Position numbers and translations under genes: made by a program. DNA of 35,358 nt from the NCBI GenBank assembly GCA_003135055.1, contig PLDF01000416.1, positions 1 to 35,358 of the forward strand, written 5' to 3'. This DNA comes from Bryobacterales bacterium. GTDB lineage: Bacteria; Acidobacteriota; Terriglobia; Bryobacterales; Bryobacteraceae. The notes beneath the pieces were generated by a model. The model was not told the origin of the DNA and did not search any database. It saw nothing but the letters and a program-made list of their open reading frames with translations. Shown here piece by piece: positions 22,811-30,876 of this stretch (its first letter is position 1; each line of letters opens with the position of its first letter).

Positions 22811-25800
22811 ATGTGGATCGTCCAACTCGCCCTACGCCGCCCGTACACCTTCGTCATCATGTCGATGCTGATCGTGATCCTCGGGGTGCTCGCCACCCTC
22901 CGCATGCCCACCGATATCTTCCCGGAAATCGATATCCCCGTGGTCAGCGTTATCTGGAGTTATAGCGGCATCACTCCCGAGGAAATGGCCGAAGCCATCA
23001 CCGTCCGCTCCGAGCGCGGCTTCACCGTCTCCGTCAACGACATCGAACACATGGAGTCTGAGTCGCTCCCCGGCCTCGGCGTCATCAAAGTCTTCTTCCA
23101 TCCGCGCGCCAAAATCGACGCTGCCGTCTCGCAGCTCACCGCTACGTCCAACTCATCGCTGCATTCCCTGCCGCCCGGAACCACGCCGCCCAATATTCTC
23201 CGCTACAACGCCTCCAGCGTCCCCATCCTGCAAATGAGTATTTCGAGCGACTCGCTCCCCGAGCAGCAGCTCTACGACCTCGGCTATAACTTCATCCGCA
23301 CGCAAATGGCGAACGTCGAAGGCGCCACTTTCCCCCTGCCCTACGGCGGCCGCCCGCGCGAAATCTCCGTCGATCTCGACCCGCGCGCCCTCTACGCCCA
23401 AGGTCTCTCTGCCGCCGACGTCACCAACGCCATCAACGCGCAGAGCCTCATCATGCCCTCCGGCTCCGTGAAGATCGGCCCGCAGGAATACGCCGTCAAG
23501 CTCAACAGCTCGCCCGATGCCGTCGCCGCTTTCAACCGCCTGCCTATCCGCCAGACCAACGGAACCACGGTCTACGTAGGCGACGTCGCGCACGTCCGCG
23601 ATGGCTACGTGGTGCAAACCAACATCGTGCGCCACAACGGATCGCGCGCCGCCCTGCTCACCGTGCTCAAGAACGGCGGCTCGTCCACGCTCGAAATCAT
23701 CCGGCAGATCAAGGCCATCCTGCCGCGCATCCGTTCCACGCTGCCTGCCGCGCTCAACCTGAAACTTCTCTTCGATCAATCCATCTTCGTGCGCGCCGCC
23801 ATTCAAGGCGTGCTGCGCGAAGCCGTCATCGCCGCGTTTCTCACCGGCTTGATGATCCTGCTTTTCCTTGGAAGCTGGCGCAGCACTATTGTGGTTTGCA
23901 TCTCCATTCCGCTTTCCATTCTCACTTCGCTCGCGGTTCTTTACTTCCTCAACGAAACCATCAACGTGATGACGCTGGGCGGCATGGCGCTCGCCGTCGG
24001 CATCCTGGTGGACGACGCCACTGTCGAAATCGAAAACATCCACCGCAACCTGGCCCAAGGCAAGCCCATCGTCAAAGCCATCCTCGACGGCGCCATGCAG
24101 ATCGCCGCGCCAGCGTTCGTTTCCACGCTCTGCATCTGTATCGTCTTCGTGCCCGTAGTCTTCCTCACCGGCGCCGCGCGCTATCTTTTCACGCCGCTCG
24201 CGCTGGCGGTGGTGATCGCCATGATGGCGTCCTACCTGCTGTCCCGCACGCTCATTCCCACCATGGTTCGATATTTGCTTGCGTCGGAAGCTGGCCGCGA
24301 GCATCCGCACGGCGGCGTCTCCGGCGCGTTCCAACGCTGGTTCGAAAAGCTCCGCGAAACCTACCGCCGCACTCTCGCCTCCGCGCTGGCGCATCGCAAA
24401 ATCGTGGCCGCCGGCTTCTTCGTTCTCTGCGCCGCGTGCCTCGCGCTCACTCCCATGCTGGGCGAAGATTTCTTTCCGCAAGTCGACGCCGGCCAGATCC
24501 GCCTGCACGTCCGCGCCCCCGCCGGCACCCGCATCGAAGAGACTGAGCGCTACTTCGCGCAAGTGGAAAACACCATTCGCCGCGTGATTCCGCCCGCCGA
24601 ACTGACCGACATTCTCGACGATATCGGCCTGCCCTATTCCGGCTTCAACATCGCCATGAGCGACACCGCCACCATCGGACCCTTCGACGGCGAAGTTCTG
24701 GTTTCGCTGCGCCCCGGCGAGCACGCCTCCACCTGGAACTATATCCGCGAGCTGCGTCTGCGCCTCAACCGCGAATATCCCAACCTCTCGTTCTTTTTCC
24801 AGCCCGCCGATATCGTCGGCCAGATTCTCAACTTCGGATTGCCAGCGCCCATCGATGTCCAGGTAGTCGGCCCGCTCGCCAACGACAAAGCGGATTACGC
24901 CATGGCGCGCCAGATCGAGCGCAGTCTCTCCCGCGTCCCCGGAGCCGTGGATGTGCACACGCATCAGGTGGTCGATGTTCCCGAGTTCCTCTTCAACGTC
25001 GATCGCACCCGCGCCTCGCAAATGGGTCTCTCGCAGGAAGCCGTCGCCAACAGCCTCCTGATCGCCCTTTCTTCCAGCACCCAAATCGCGCCCAATTATT
25101 GGATCGACCCGCACAACGGCGTCGATTATCCCGTCTCCGTCATGACCCCGCAGTTCCGCATCGATTCCCCCTCGGAGCTGCTGCGCACGCCCATCCGCGG
25201 CGGCCCCGGCCGGCAGCTGATCGCCAATGTCGGCCAGCTCCAGCGCGGCGTCACTGCGTCCGTGGTCAATCACTACAACGTGCAGCCGGTTTACGATATC
25301 TACGCCAACGTGCAAGATCGCGACCTCGGCTCGGTCGCATCCGACGTCGACCGCGTCCTCGCCGGGTATGACTCGAAGCTTCCCAAAGGCAGCTTCATCG
25401 AAACCCGCGGCCAGGTCTCCACCATGCGCACCTCGTTCACCGGATTGAGCGTCGGCCTGGTCTTTGCGATCCTGCTCGTATACTTCGTGATGGTGGTCAA
25501 TTTCCAATCCTGGCTTGACCCGTTCATCATCTTGATGGCGCTGCCCGGCGCGCTCTCCGGCATCGTGCTCATGCTTTTCGTCACCCAAACCACCATCAGC
25601 GTGCCTTCCATGATGGGCGCCGTGATGAGCATCGGCGTCGCCACCGCCAACAGCATTCTGCTGGTGAATTTCGCTAACGATGTGCGCGAAACCGGCGCCG
25701 ATGCTCTTGCCGCCGCGCTCGAAGCCGGCTACACGCGGCTGCGCCCGGTCGTCATGACCGCGCTCGCCATGATCGTCGGCATGCTGCCCATGGCGCTCGG

Positions 25801-25963
25801 CCTCGGCGAAGGCGGCGAGCAGAACGCGCCGCTTGGCCGCGCCGTTATCGGCGGCCTGATCCTGGCGACAATCGCTACACTATTCTTCGTGCCCGTCGTT
25901 TACAGCGTCTTGCGCCGCACCCCGCCGCGGTTCGCCCGCCACGCCCGGATGGACGAAATCTGA
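22811..25963 (+). CDS. RND efflux permease (AcrB/MMPL superfamily)
   Basis: A 1050-residue inner-membrane proton-driven exporter. The start MWIVQLALRRPYTFVIMSML and then MPTDIFPEIDIPVVSVIWSY are the RND N-terminus. TM4 carries GILVDDATVEIENIHRNL with the proton-relay Asp401/Asp402. The porter domains lie between TM1-2 and TM7-8, and TM11 has RLRPVVMTALAMIVGMLPMA. In TM10 the segment GVATANSILLVNF aligns with the AcrB segment GLSAKNAILIVEF, so the lysine (AcrB K940) is replaced by Ala946. No strong ribosome site precedes ATG 22811. The stop overlaps the adaptor start by 1 nt (TGATG). The order permease-then-adaptor is the reverse of acrAB, and no TolC-like outer-membrane gene follows. Substrate unknown. 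Confidence 0.95.
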   Translation: MWIVQLALRRPYTFVIMSMLIVILGVLATLRMPTDIFPEIDIPVVSVIWSYSGITPEEMAEAITVRSERGFTVSVNDIEHMESESLPGLGVIKVFFHPRAKIDAAVSQLTATSNSSLHSLPPGTTPPNILRYNASSVPILQMSISSDSLPEQQLYDLGYNFIRTQMANVEGATFPLPYGGRPREISVDLDPRALYAQGLSAADVTNAINAQSLIMPSGSVKIGPQEYAVKLNSSPDAVAAFNRLPIRQTNGTTVYVGDVAHVRDGYVVQTNIVRHNGSRAALLTVLKNGGSSTLEIIRQIKAILPRIRSTLPAALNLKLLFDQSIFVRAAIQGVLREAVIAAFLTGLMILLFLGSWRSTIVVCISIPLSILTSLAVLYFLNETINVMTLGGMALAVGILVDDATVEIENIHRNLAQGKPIVKAILDGAMQIAAPAFVSTLCICIVFVPVVFLTGAARYLFTPLALAVVIAMMASYLLSRTLIPTMVRYLLASEAGREHPHGGVSGAFQRWFEKLRETYRRTLASALAHRKIVAAGFFVLCAACLALTPMLGEDFFPQVDAGQIRLHVRAPAGTRIEETERYFAQVENTIRRVIPPAELTDILDDIGLPYSGFNIAMSDTATIGPFDGEVLVSLRPGEHASTWNYIRELRLRLNREYPNLSFFFQPADIVGQILNFGLPAPIDVQVVGPLANDKADYAMARQIERSLSRVPGAVDVHTHQVVDVPEFLFNVDRTRASQMGLSQEAVANSLLIALSSSTQIAPNYWIDPHNGVDYPVSVMTPQFRIDSPSELLRTPIRGGPGRQLIANVGQLQRGVTASVVNHYNVQPVYDIYANVQDRDLGSVASDVDRVLAGYDSKLPKGSFIETRGQVSTMRTSFTGLSVGLVFAILLVYFVMVVNFQSWLDPFIILMALPGALSGIVLMLFVTQTTISVPSMMGAVMSIGVATANSILLVNFANDVRETGADALAAALEAGYTRLRPVVMTALAMIVGMLPMALGLGEGGEQNAPLGRAVIGGLILATIATLFFVPVVYSVLRRTPPRFARHARMDEI

Positions 25964-27204
25964 TGGCGTCTCCCGCTCCACCCAAACCCGGCATACGCCC
26001 GCTGCTGACGTTCTTCGCCGTGCTGGCATGCGTCGTGGTGGCCGCCATCGTCGCCGGGGTGCTGCCGCGCCTCTCGCGCCAGAGAGTCCTCCTCGCCGCG
26101 TCCGAAACCGTAGCGCAGCAGAAGCCGGTCGTCATCGTCTCGCCCGCCCATCTGGCGCCTTCCAAGGACACCATCGATTTGCCCGGCGACCTGCAAGCCA
26201 TGGTGGAATCGCCCATCTTCGCGCGCGCCGACGGCTACCTGAAATCGCGCAAAGTCGACATCGGCGACCGCGTCAAGGCCGGACAATTGATGGCCGATAT
26301 CGAAACCCCCGAGCTCGATCGGCAGATCGACCAGGTGCGCGCCACGCTCGCTCAATCGCAAGCCGGGCTCAAGGAGCTCGAAGCCGATATCGCGCTTTCC
26401 CGCGCCAATCTGAACCTCTCCAAAGTCACCCTCGACCGCTGGGCGCGTCTCTCCGCCAAGGGCGCCGTCTCCAAGCAGGATCTCGACCAGAAGCAGGCCG
26501 ATTTCGACGTCAAGAAGGCCCAGACCGATCGCGCCGAAGCCAGCCTCGCCACCGCGCAGGAAACCGTACTCGCCAGCGCCGCCAACGTCAAGCGCCTCGA
26601 GGAGATGAAGGGCTTCGCCAGCGTCACCGCGCCCTTCGACGGCATTGTCACCGCGCGCAACGTGGATATCGGAACGCTCATCAACGCCGGCAACACCAGC
26701 GCGTCCAAGGAAATGTTCCGCGTGGCCAAAATCACGCCGCTGCGCATCTTCGTCAACGTCCCGCAGACCTACGTGCAAGAGATACACAACGGCCAGCTCG
26801 CCGAGCTGCGCGTGGAGGAGCGCCCCGGCCAGATCTTCCCCGCGCGCGTCACCAATATTTCGAATGCGCTCGACCCCGCCTCGCGCGCCATGCTGGTAAT
26901 TCTCGAAACGCCCAATCCCACCGGCGCGCTCTACCCCGGAATGTACGCGCAGATCCGCTTCGCCGCCGCGAAATCGAAGCCCCTGCTGCGCGTCCCCGGC
27001 GACACGGTAATGCTCACCACCAACGGTCCGCGCCTCGCGGTGGTAGGCGCCGATCATGTGGTCCACTTCCGCAGCGTCACTCTGGGCGAAGACCTCGGCT
27101 CCGAAGTGGAAATCCTCTCCGGCCTGCATCCCGGCGAGCTGGTAGTCTCAAACCCCAGCGACTCAGTGCAAGAGGGCGCAACTGTGGAGATTCGTACCCG
27201 GTAG
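25963..27204 (+). CDS. RND periplasmic adaptor (membrane fusion protein)
   Basis: A 413-residue adaptor anchored by one N-terminal span (LLTFFAVLACVVVAAIVAGV). A split lipoyl domain flanks an alpha-helical hairpin: FARADGYLKSRKVDIGDRVK then AGQLMADIETPEL, a coiled coil of about 100 residues (TLAQSQAGLKELEADIALSR ... AETVLASAANVKRLEEMKG by frame), and VTAPFDGIVTARNVDIGTLI. Beta-barrel and membrane-proximal domains follow (LRIFVNVPQTYVQ; GLHPGELVVSNPSDSVQEGA). There is no lipobox. It joins the RND permease to an outer-membrane channel, which must be encoded elsewhere. Translational coupling to the permease is suggested by the TGATG overlap. Confidence 0.93.
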   Translation: MASPAPPKPGIRPLLTFFAVLACVVVAAIVAGVLPRLSRQRVLLAASETVAQQKPVVIVSPAHLAPSKDTIDLPGDLQAMVESPIFARADGYLKSRKVDIGDRVKAGQLMADIETPELDRQIDQVRATLAQSQAGLKELEADIALSRANLNLSKVTLDRWARLSAKGAVSKQDLDQKQADFDVKKAQTDRAEASLATAQETVLASAANVKRLEEMKGFASVTAPFDGIVTARNVDIGTLINAGNTSASKEMFRVAKITPLRIFVNVPQTYVQEIHNGQLAELRVEERPGQIFPARVTNISNALDPASRAMLVILETPNPTGALYPGMYAQIRFAAAKSKPLLRVPGDTVMLTTNGPRLAVVGADHVVHFRSVTLGEDLGSEVEILSGLHPGELVVSNPSDSVQEGATVEIRTR

Positions 27205-27222
27205 GATTCCTGGCTGGTGAGG

Positions 27223-27774
27223 CATAGTCCTCAACGCGGAGGCGCGGAGAGGCGGAGGAAACACGGAGAACGCATTCCCAACTCTGATCCCTCCGCCCTC
27301 CGCGTAGTCTCCAAATCTCGCGCCGCCGCGTTGAAAATCACAGCGTCCACCTTTCCGCCCACGCCATCGCCCGCACATAGTCCTCAACGCGGAGGCGCGG
27401 AGAGGCGGAGGAAACACGGAGGACGCATTTCCCAACTCCGATACTCTCCGCCTCCTCGGCGAACTCAGGCCGATGCCTTTGAATTTCTCACTCTGATAAA
27501 ACGATAAAACTCCGCGTAGTCTCCAAAACTCCGCGCCTCCGCGTTGAGAATCACATCCTGCACCTTTCCGCCCACGCCACCGCCCGCACATAGTCCTCAA
27601 CGCGGAGGCGTGGAGAGCGGAGGAAACACGGAGAACGCATTCCCAACTCCGATCCCTCCGCCTCCTCGGCGAACTCCAGCCGCTGCCTTTGAGTTTTTCT
27701 CTCTTGTTAGACTCCGCGAAGTCTCCAAATCTCCGCGCCTCCGCGTTGAAAATGACAGCCTCCACCTTCCACGC
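27223..27774. repeat. Three tandem fold-back repeats (AACGCGGAGGCGCGGAG type)
   Basis: Units start at 27223, 27376 and 27589 with CATAGTCCTCAACGCGGAGG and proceed through GGCGGAGGAAACACGGAG and ACGCATT(T)CCCAACTC. Each ends in the inverse arm, CTCCGCGCCTCCGCGTTGA or a variant, then a shared tail CACCTTTCCGCCCACGCCAT (first unit). Spacings are 153 and 213 bp; the second and third units contain about 60 bp more (TCCTCGGCGAACTC... segment). Each unit can fold back into one long hairpin. No coding gene is supported. It separates the RND operon from hpf. Confidence 0.9.
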
Positions 27775-27832
27775 AAGCCCCGCCCCCCGCCTCCCCACCC
27801 TCAATCGCGCTATAACCAAGATAGGACCATCC

Positions 27833-28378
27833 ATGAAAATCACGTATACCGGCAGGCAGGTCGAATTAGCTCCGGCCCAGTTGAAGAAGCTCGAAGCGCA
27901 ATTCGCGAAGACCGGAAAACTTCTGGACGGCAAGGGTGACTGCGAAATCCACGTCGTCCTATCCCTGCAGCGCCATCTCCAGCGCGCCGAAGCCACCGTC
28001 AGCTACTTCGGCCATGAGCTCGTCGGATTGGCTACTGGCCCGGACCTTTTCACCGCCATCCATGCCGCCGCGCAAAAGCTCGAAAAGCAGGGCCTCAAGG
28101 TCCGCGCCAAGTGGCGCGACGGCGCACGCAAATCGCACAAGATCGCTTCCGAAGCCGAAGGCAAGCCCACACCCGCCGAGCCCGAGGTCCAGGCGCAGCC
28201 CGCGGTCCACATCTACCACGTCAACCACCATGATCGCCGCAAACCCATGACGCTCGAAGAAGCGCTCCTCGAAATGGATAACACGCGCGATTATATGGTG
28301 TACCGCGACGCCTTAACCGATCGTGTCGCCGTGCTCATTCGCCGCCGCGATGGGCACTTCGACCTGGTCGAAGGATAG
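27833..28378 (+). CDS. hpf: Ribosome hibernation promoting factor, long form
   Basis: A 181-residue protein that dimerises 70S ribosomes into 100S particles in stationary phase. The N-terminal S30AE domain (residues 1-100) reads MKITYTGRQVELAPAQLKKL, then EIHVVLSLQRHLQRAEATVS and DLFTAIHAAAQKLEKQ. An acidic/Pro linker (about 101-130) leads to the C-terminal dimerisation domain: KPMTLEEALLEMDNTRDYMV, YRDALTDRVAVLIRRRDGHF. The long-form length is as expected. The ATG at 27833 starts the conserved domain and has AGGA upstream; earlier in-frame codons run into the repeat cluster. TATAAC at 27811-27816 is a possible -10 box. It is followed 11 bp later by rapZ. Confidence 0.94.
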   Translation: MKITYTGRQVELAPAQLKKLEAQFAKTGKLLDGKGDCEIHVVLSLQRHLQRAEATVSYFGHELVGLATGPDLFTAIHAAAQKLEKQGLKVRAKWRDGARKSHKIASEAEGKPTPAEPEVQAQPAVHIYHVNHHDRRKPMTLEEALLEMDNTRDYMVYRDALTDRVAVLIRRRDGHFDLVEG

Positions 28379-28389
28379 CCGCGCCGCAT

Positions 28390-29304
28390 ATGCCCAAAAA
28401 GGCAGCGCGTACCCCGCGAGCCGCCAAGCGCTCGAAAAAGCCGGCTCGCGACACGGAGCTTGTCATCATCACCGGCATCAGCGGTTCGGGCAAAGGCTCG
28501 GTGCTCCGCGCGCTCGAAGATATAGGCTACTACGCCGTCGACAACATGCCGGTCGACCTCATACCCAAATTCGCCGAGCTTATCCGCGATAATCCCAGCG
28601 TCGAAGCCGCCGCCCTGGTCGTCGACGTGCGCGAACGCGAAGGACTCAAGCGTTTTCCCGAAATCCTCCCGCTCCTGCGCCGCTCCGTCCAGGCGCGCCT
28701 AATCTTCATGGAAGCCGAGGACGCGGCCATTATCCACCGCTTCAGCGAAACCCGCCGCCCCCATCCGCTCGGCACGCACCATTCGATTATCAAGAGCATC
28801 CGCTCGGAACGCGATCAACTGGCGCCCATCCGCGCTATGGCCGACCTGATCGTCAACACGTCGAAGTTCACCGTCCACGAGCTCCGCGATTTCATCAGCG
28901 AGCGTTTTCGCGGCCAGCGCGAAGAATCGAAGATCATGATCTACGTCACCAGCTTCGGCTTCCGCAACGGCGTCCCGCCCGATAGCGACCTGGTCTTCGA
29001 CGTGCGCTTCCTGCCCAACCCCAACTACATACCGAAATTCAAGAACCTCACCGGCCGCAACCCCGGGGTAGCGAAATTCATCCGCTCTTTCCCGCAAACC
29101 ACCGAGTTCATCAAACGAATCACCGACCTGCTGGTCTACCTGCTGCCCCACTACATCCGCGAAGGCAAAAGCTATCTCACCATCGCCTTCGGCTGCACCG
29201 GCGGCCAGCACCGCTCGGTGATGATGGCCGACCAGATCCGCAAGAATCTAGCCGACGCGGGATACAAGTCAAAGGCGACTCACCGCGACATAGTCCGCCA
29301 TTAG
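28390..29304 (+). CDS. rapZ: RapZ (YvcJ-family) nucleotide-binding protein
   Basis: A 304-residue protein. In Escherichia coli, RapZ binds small RNAs GlmY/GlmZ to control glucosamine-6-phosphate synthase; in other bacteria YvcJ-type proteins are nucleotide-binding P-loop proteins of less clear role. The Walker A motif GISGSGKGS is at 29-37, then DIGYYAVDNMPVDLIP, VVDVRER, and RRPHPLG. The C-terminal domain has YVTSFGFRNGVPPDSDLVFD, VRFLPNPNY, and GCTGGQHRSVMMAD (268 onward), a conserved ligand-binding motif. The N-terminus has an extra Lys/Arg-rich tail of about 20 residues. It forms a pair with hpf; the ptsN often found between them in other phyla is absent. Confidence 0.93.
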   Translation: MPKKAARTPRAAKRSKKPARDTELVIITGISGSGKGSVLRALEDIGYYAVDNMPVDLIPKFAELIRDNPSVEAAALVVDVREREGLKRFPEILPLLRRSVQARLIFMEAEDAAIIHRFSETRRPHPLGTHHSIIKSIRSERDQLAPIRAMADLIVNTSKFTVHELRDFISERFRGQREESKIMIYVTSFGFRNGVPPDSDLVFDVRFLPNPNYIPKFKNLTGRNPGVAKFIRSFPQTTEFIKRITDLLVYLLPHYIREGKSYLTIAFGCTGGQHRSVMMADQIRKNLADAGYKSKATHRDIVRH

Positions 29305-29398
29305 CGCTATCGCGCGCGTGTCCGATGTGCGTCCATCCGGAAATTCCACGCTGCCGTTGCGGCGCAAGCCACAGCGGCCGGCAATATGCCAATCTTCC

Positions 29399-29635
29399 TT
29401 ATGGCCATGGCATCGCCTTGTCATCTAAATAACCAGAGAGCCATGATTTGGGCAGCGCGATAATGTTGTGTTGATCGCAATTTGCGATAACTCTGTAGCT
29501 TCTTCTGGAAAATTCCGACAATTTCTCATGGGCCTCAGTGAAGGTCTTGCCGCACTGGGCGCAGCGGAAGCGCTGTCGGCCATTGCGGTGCTTTCCGAAG
29601 CGCCTTGCTTCGATCCGGCAATTGTGGCACGCCAT
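29399..29635 (-). pseudogene. IS1-type transposase N-terminal zinc-finger remnant
   Basis: 78 residues: MACHNCRIEARRFGKHRNGR, then QRFRCAQCGKTFTEAHEKLS with the Cys2-Cys2 zinc finger (C3, C6, C25, C28) that opens IS1-family InsA-like proteins. The usual helix-turn-helix and DDE parts are missing: after HEKLS the sequence becomes unrelated (EFSRRSYRVIANCDQHNIIA...). A good ribosome site (AAGGAG) precedes ATG 29635, so the short peptide might still be made. No terminal repeats of a complete element were found. It is a scar of an insertion at the edge of the accessory patch. Confidence 0.75.
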
Positions 29636-29768
29636 CTGTGAAATCTCCTTGAGATCGCACAGAAGAAGGCCGATAATCTAATTGAAGGGTTCGTGCGGCT
29701 TTCGGCTGTGCGGATTTTAGCCGCGGTGAAGGTCGGCGCCTCTGCCGGGGTGTAATTGCTGTTCTGCC

Positions 29769-29829
29769 AGCGGGGAAGGGATTCGAACCCCTAGACTATG
29801 TTCTGAGCATCTGCTCCTGCCACCCCACC
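29769..29829 (-). other. Degenerate tRNA-like sequence (class II, Ser-like), 61 nt
   Basis: On the minus strand the sequence begins GGTGGGGTGGCAGGAGCAGA and ends AGGGGTTCGAATCCCTT followed by CCCCGCT and G. The T-arm (AGGGG TTCGAAT CCCTT) is complete, and GGTGGGG pairs with CCCCGCT as an acceptor stem with wobbles. The 5' part resembles the TGGCAGAG of serine tRNAs, but the middle is too short: only one small hairpin (GAGC AGAT GCTC) and no normal anticodon arm. It is therefore not a working tRNA. It may be a tRNA relic or a recombination site left by an integrated element. Confidence 0.5.
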
Positions 29830-29931
29830 ACGGAAAACACAAAAGAGCCACCGGCTTGAGTTTAGCGGCTTTGGACTGCTGGCCCTTTGTTTTCATAGTT
29901 ATATAGACAGTATAATAAAAATCTTCTATTG

Positions 29932-29961
29932 TTGTCAGGAGACACCCTTGCATAATATAAT
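29932..29961 (+). promoter_or_regulatory. Sigma-70-type promoter for the three-gene toxin-antitoxin-like operon
   Basis: TTGTCA (29932-29937) and a perfect TATAAT (29956-29961) are separated by 18 bp in an unusually AT-rich stretch. Transcription would start near 29968, leaving about 10 nt before the ATG at 29979, so the first gene has a very short leader and no visible Shine-Dalgarno site. Confidence 0.6.
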
Positions 29962-29978
29962 AAATTTGTGATACGCTA

Positions 29979-30422
29979 ATGTACGTTTGGCGATTCAAGC
30001 AGTTCAAAGCGTGGACCGGACGGAAGGCAATTGATGACTGGCGACGTAGGTTATCGCCAGCTAGGCGGGCCGCGCTTGATAGCTTCCTTGACCGCATCGC
30101 CAAGATGCAGGCATGGCCACTAGGAATCTGTGACCCGATCAAGAAACATGCAGGCTGTTGGGAGCTTCGTTGGACCGCCGAGAAGGTCGAACACCGGATT
30201 TTTGGGTACTTCGGCGGCGATAAGGAATTTGTGATGGTAATTGGATGTACGCACAAAGGGAGGATCTATGATCCGCCCGAGGCGTTCGACACGCTCAACG
30301 ATAGAAAAGACAAAATAGCAACCGGAGAAGGAGAACTCGATAGCTATGAATTATGGACAACTCCAACGGATGAAGGAGAAGGCGTACCGCCATGGGGCGG
30401 TCAACTCCCAAATCGAGATTGA
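29979..30422 (+). CDS. HigB/RelE-like (Gp49 family) toxin
   Basis: 147 residues. The sequence AIDDWRRRLSPARRAALDSF, then LDRIAKMQAWPLGICDPIKK, CWELRWTAEKVEHRIFGYFG and GDKEFVMVIGCTHKGR follows the phage-derived Gp49-like/HigB pattern of the RelE superfamily: helical hairpin, then a beta sheet with basic residues (Arg in ELRW, Arg in HRIFGYF, Lys-Gly-Arg near the end). RelE-type toxins cleave ribosome-bound mRNA. The C-terminal 40 residues overlap the next gene (30346) by 77 bp and may be a late extension. Toxin-first order is the usual HigBA order. No Shine-Dalgarno is visible; the leader is about 10 nt. Confidence 0.78.
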   Translation: MYVWRFKQFKAWTGRKAIDDWRRRLSPARRAALDSFLDRIAKMQAWPLGICDPIKKHAGCWELRWTAEKVEHRIFGYFGGDKEFVMVIGCTHKGRIYDPPEAFDTLNDRKDKIATGEGELDSYELWTTPTDEGEGVPPWGGQLPNRD

Positions 30423-30876
30423 TCTTCCATTACAGATTCGCGCGCTTCGTAAGGAGCGCGGATGGACGCAGCCTCAACTTGCAACTCAGGCTGATATGAA
30501 GCAGCCCAGAATTTCCGGCATTGAGAAGCCGGGAGCAACGCACTTCTCCCTGGAGACGCTTCGCAGACTAGCGGAGGCTTTCGACGTTGCCTTGGTTGTC
30601 CGTTTTGCTCCTTTTGGCGAATTTCTGGAGTGGTCGGATCGGTTTTCACCTGATGAGTTTCGGGCTCAAAGTTTTGAACAAGAACTACCAACACTGGAGG
30701 CCCGATGCGATCTTGCTCTTGGGGCTGGAGCGGAACTAATGGCCCAGCTCGCGGAAATTCCGATAGGCCAAGGTCTCCGCGCGGAGCTACTGAGTAGACA
30801 AAACCCTCACAGGCGAGAACCTCCCTCGCGAATTCCGTCCGGTGCGGCTGCAATGGCGCTTGGGGCAGCCGCATGA
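30346..30876 (+). CDS. HigA-like XRE helix-turn-helix antitoxin/repressor with C-terminal extension
   Basis: 176 residues. The HTH lies at about 30-85: LPLQIRALRKERGWTQPQLA, TQADMKQPRISGIEK, then SLETLRRLAEAFDVALVVRF. This is the XRE fold of HigA antitoxins. After it comes FGEFLEWSDRFSPDEFRAQS and a further 70 residues without a known domain, Ala/Arg/Pro-rich at the end (REPPSRIPSGAAAM). It should bind the toxin and repress the promoter at 29932. Its frame overlaps the toxin by 77 bp and the next gene by 4 bp (ATGA), implying coupled translation. The extension is longer than in simple HigA proteins and could contact the third protein; this is inference. Confidence 0.8.
   Translation: MNYGQLQRMKEKAYRHGAVNSQIEIDLPLQIRALRKERGWTQPQLATQADMKQPRISGIEKPGATHFSLETLRRLAEAFDVALVVRFAPFGEFLEWSDRFSPDEFRAQSFEQELPTLEARCDLALGAGAELMAQLAEIPIGQGLRAELLSRQNPHRREPPSRIPSGAAAMALGAAA

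Noticed and set aside
23153-25588. 811-codon minus-strand open frame across the RND gene
   Set aside because: An antisense shadow of the RND permease, rich in His/Asp/Glu/Gly with no known domains, caused by codon bias at high GC.
27223-27774. A CRISPR array in the repeat cluster upstream of hpf
   Set aside because: Units are long (150-210 bp), similar throughout, and have no 23-47-bp repeats with unique spacers of constant size. They are fold-back repeats.
29769-29829. A functional serine tRNA gene on the minus strand
   Set aside because: Only 61 nt long, with no proper D and anticodon arms and no anticodon loop. Reported only as a tRNA-like relic.
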